Both the position numbers and the translations under genes were made by a program. Positions 5,689 to 6,019 of a DNA stretch of 6,019 bases are shown in pieces. The notes beneath the pieces were generated by a model. That model was not told the origin of the DNA. It saw only the letters and a list, made by a program, of their open reading frames with translations, and ran no database searches. Position 1 is the stretch's first letter, and the number at the start of each line of letters is the position of its first letter. The stretch covers positions 5,701-11,719 of the forward strand of contig DNVL01000118.1 of the NCBI GenBank assembly GCA_003507515.1. Reading direction: 5' to 3'. The DNA is from Legionella sp. GTDB lineage: Bacteria > Pseudomonadota > Gammaproteobacteria > Legionellales > Legionellaceae.

Positions 5689-5749
5689 CCGCCCATGGTC
5701 TAAATCCAATGGGCGGAATAGCTCTATCCCGCCCATTGCTTTTATTTTG
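5689..5749 (+). terminator. Terminator with three alternating copies of one arm
   Basis: CCGCCCAT (5689-5696), ATGGGCGG (5709-5716) and CCGCCCAT (5729-5736) can form either of two exclusive hairpins. The second hairpin (5709-5736) gains ATAG/CTAT pairs inside and is followed by TGCTTTTATTTT, a working T-rich tail for the plus strand, so it should terminate the HdeD-like gene. The T-rich tail overlaps the ppa stop codon at 5742-5744. On the minus strand no T tract follows, so termination of ppa here is less certain. Confidence 0.75.
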
Positions 5750-6019
5750 TTTCCTGGTAGCGTGTCACACCTGACATGATTTCATGGTGAGCGGCGTCGA
5801 CGCCTTCCCAGCCGTCTACCTTCACCCACTTCCCTTCTTCCAAATCTTTGTAATGCTGAAAAAAATGTTCTAAAGACAACAGCAATGGCCGTGGCAAATC
5901 TTCATACGTATGCACGTGCTCATACATTTTGCTTAATTTGCTAATGGGGACTGCTAGTAATTTAGCATCCACACCCGCTTCGTCAGTCATTTTCAACATG
6001 CCCACGACTCGGCAGCGAA
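5742..6019 (-). CDS. ppa: Inorganic pyrophosphatase, C-terminal part (cut by window edge)
   Basis: Family I soluble pyrophosphatase hydrolyses diphosphate to two phosphates in the cytoplasm and so pulls biosynthetic reactions forward, including aminoacylation and nucleic acid synthesis. The last 91 codons are in the window and the start lies beyond the right edge. The frame continues through the edge and reads [19 protein letters not shown]. This holds the Asp-x4-Asp-x-Lys cluster equivalent to Asp97, Asp102 and Lys104 of the E. coli enzyme, which bind metal and phosphate. [13 protein letters not shown] contains the Tyr-Lys pair equivalent to Tyr141-Lys142. The C-terminus ([12 protein letters not shown]...) aligns with that of E. 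coli PPase and is of normal length. It converges with the HdeD-like gene across the hairpin at 5689-5736. Nothing looks broken. Confidence 0.96.
   Translation of the reverse strand, partial: RCRVVGMLKMTDEAGVDAKLLAVPISKLSKMYEHVHTYEDLPRPLLLSLEHFFQHYKDLEEGKWVKVDGWEGVDAAHHEIMSGVTRYQETK

Overview
The window looks like a chromosomal segment of a gammaproteobacterium. Its left half is the translation gene cluster thrS-infC-rpmI-rplT, in the enterobacterial order, with infC starting at AUU as in Escherichia coli. ThrRS, IF3, L35 and the pyrophosphatase are all close to their gammaproteobacterial versions. An HdeD-type membrane protein, a small XRE regulator and an unrecognised Ser-rich 365-residue protein with an effector-like C-terminus would suit a host-associated or intracellular lineage such as Legionellales. 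That last placement is inference and is not proven by the sequence.

Layout. Positions 1-2760 (minus strand) hold, in transcription order, thrS, infC, rpmI and the first codons of rplT, which is cut by the left edge. Upstream of thrS lie a rho-independent terminator (about 2787-2812) and tRNA-Val(GAC) (2846-2920) with its own sigma70-type promoter (2951-2980). Positions 2921-3296 contain no protein gene but are dense in signals. They hold the tRNA promoter, a strongly folded segment of about 165 nt with a good minus-strand promoter (TTGACA-16 nt-TAGAAT) that I propose is a small RNA with A(N)GGA motifs, a cluster of GAAAC/GTTTC inverted repeats, and a plus-strand promoter (TTGCGG-17 nt-TATAAT) for the XRE regulator at 3297-3776.

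The regulator converges on the 365-residue unknown gene (3805-4902, minus), which has an extended -10 promoter. A divergent HdeD-like six-helix membrane protein follows (5130-5687, plus), ending in a hairpin terminator built from three copies of the same 8-bp arm. The right edge carries the last 91 codons of inorganic pyrophosphatase (ppa, minus).

How the parts fit. The left half is an ordinary but heavily autoregulated translation operon. By homology, ThrRS, IF3 and L20 each control their own messages in E. coli, although the E. coli type of thrS operator is not visible here. The promoter-rich gap at 2921-3296 is the most interesting part. A putative CsrA-binding-type RNA and a small HTH regulator appear to be transcribed divergently across shared palindromic sites, which suggests a small regulatory module. 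This rests on motif reading alone and would need expression data and comparative alignment.
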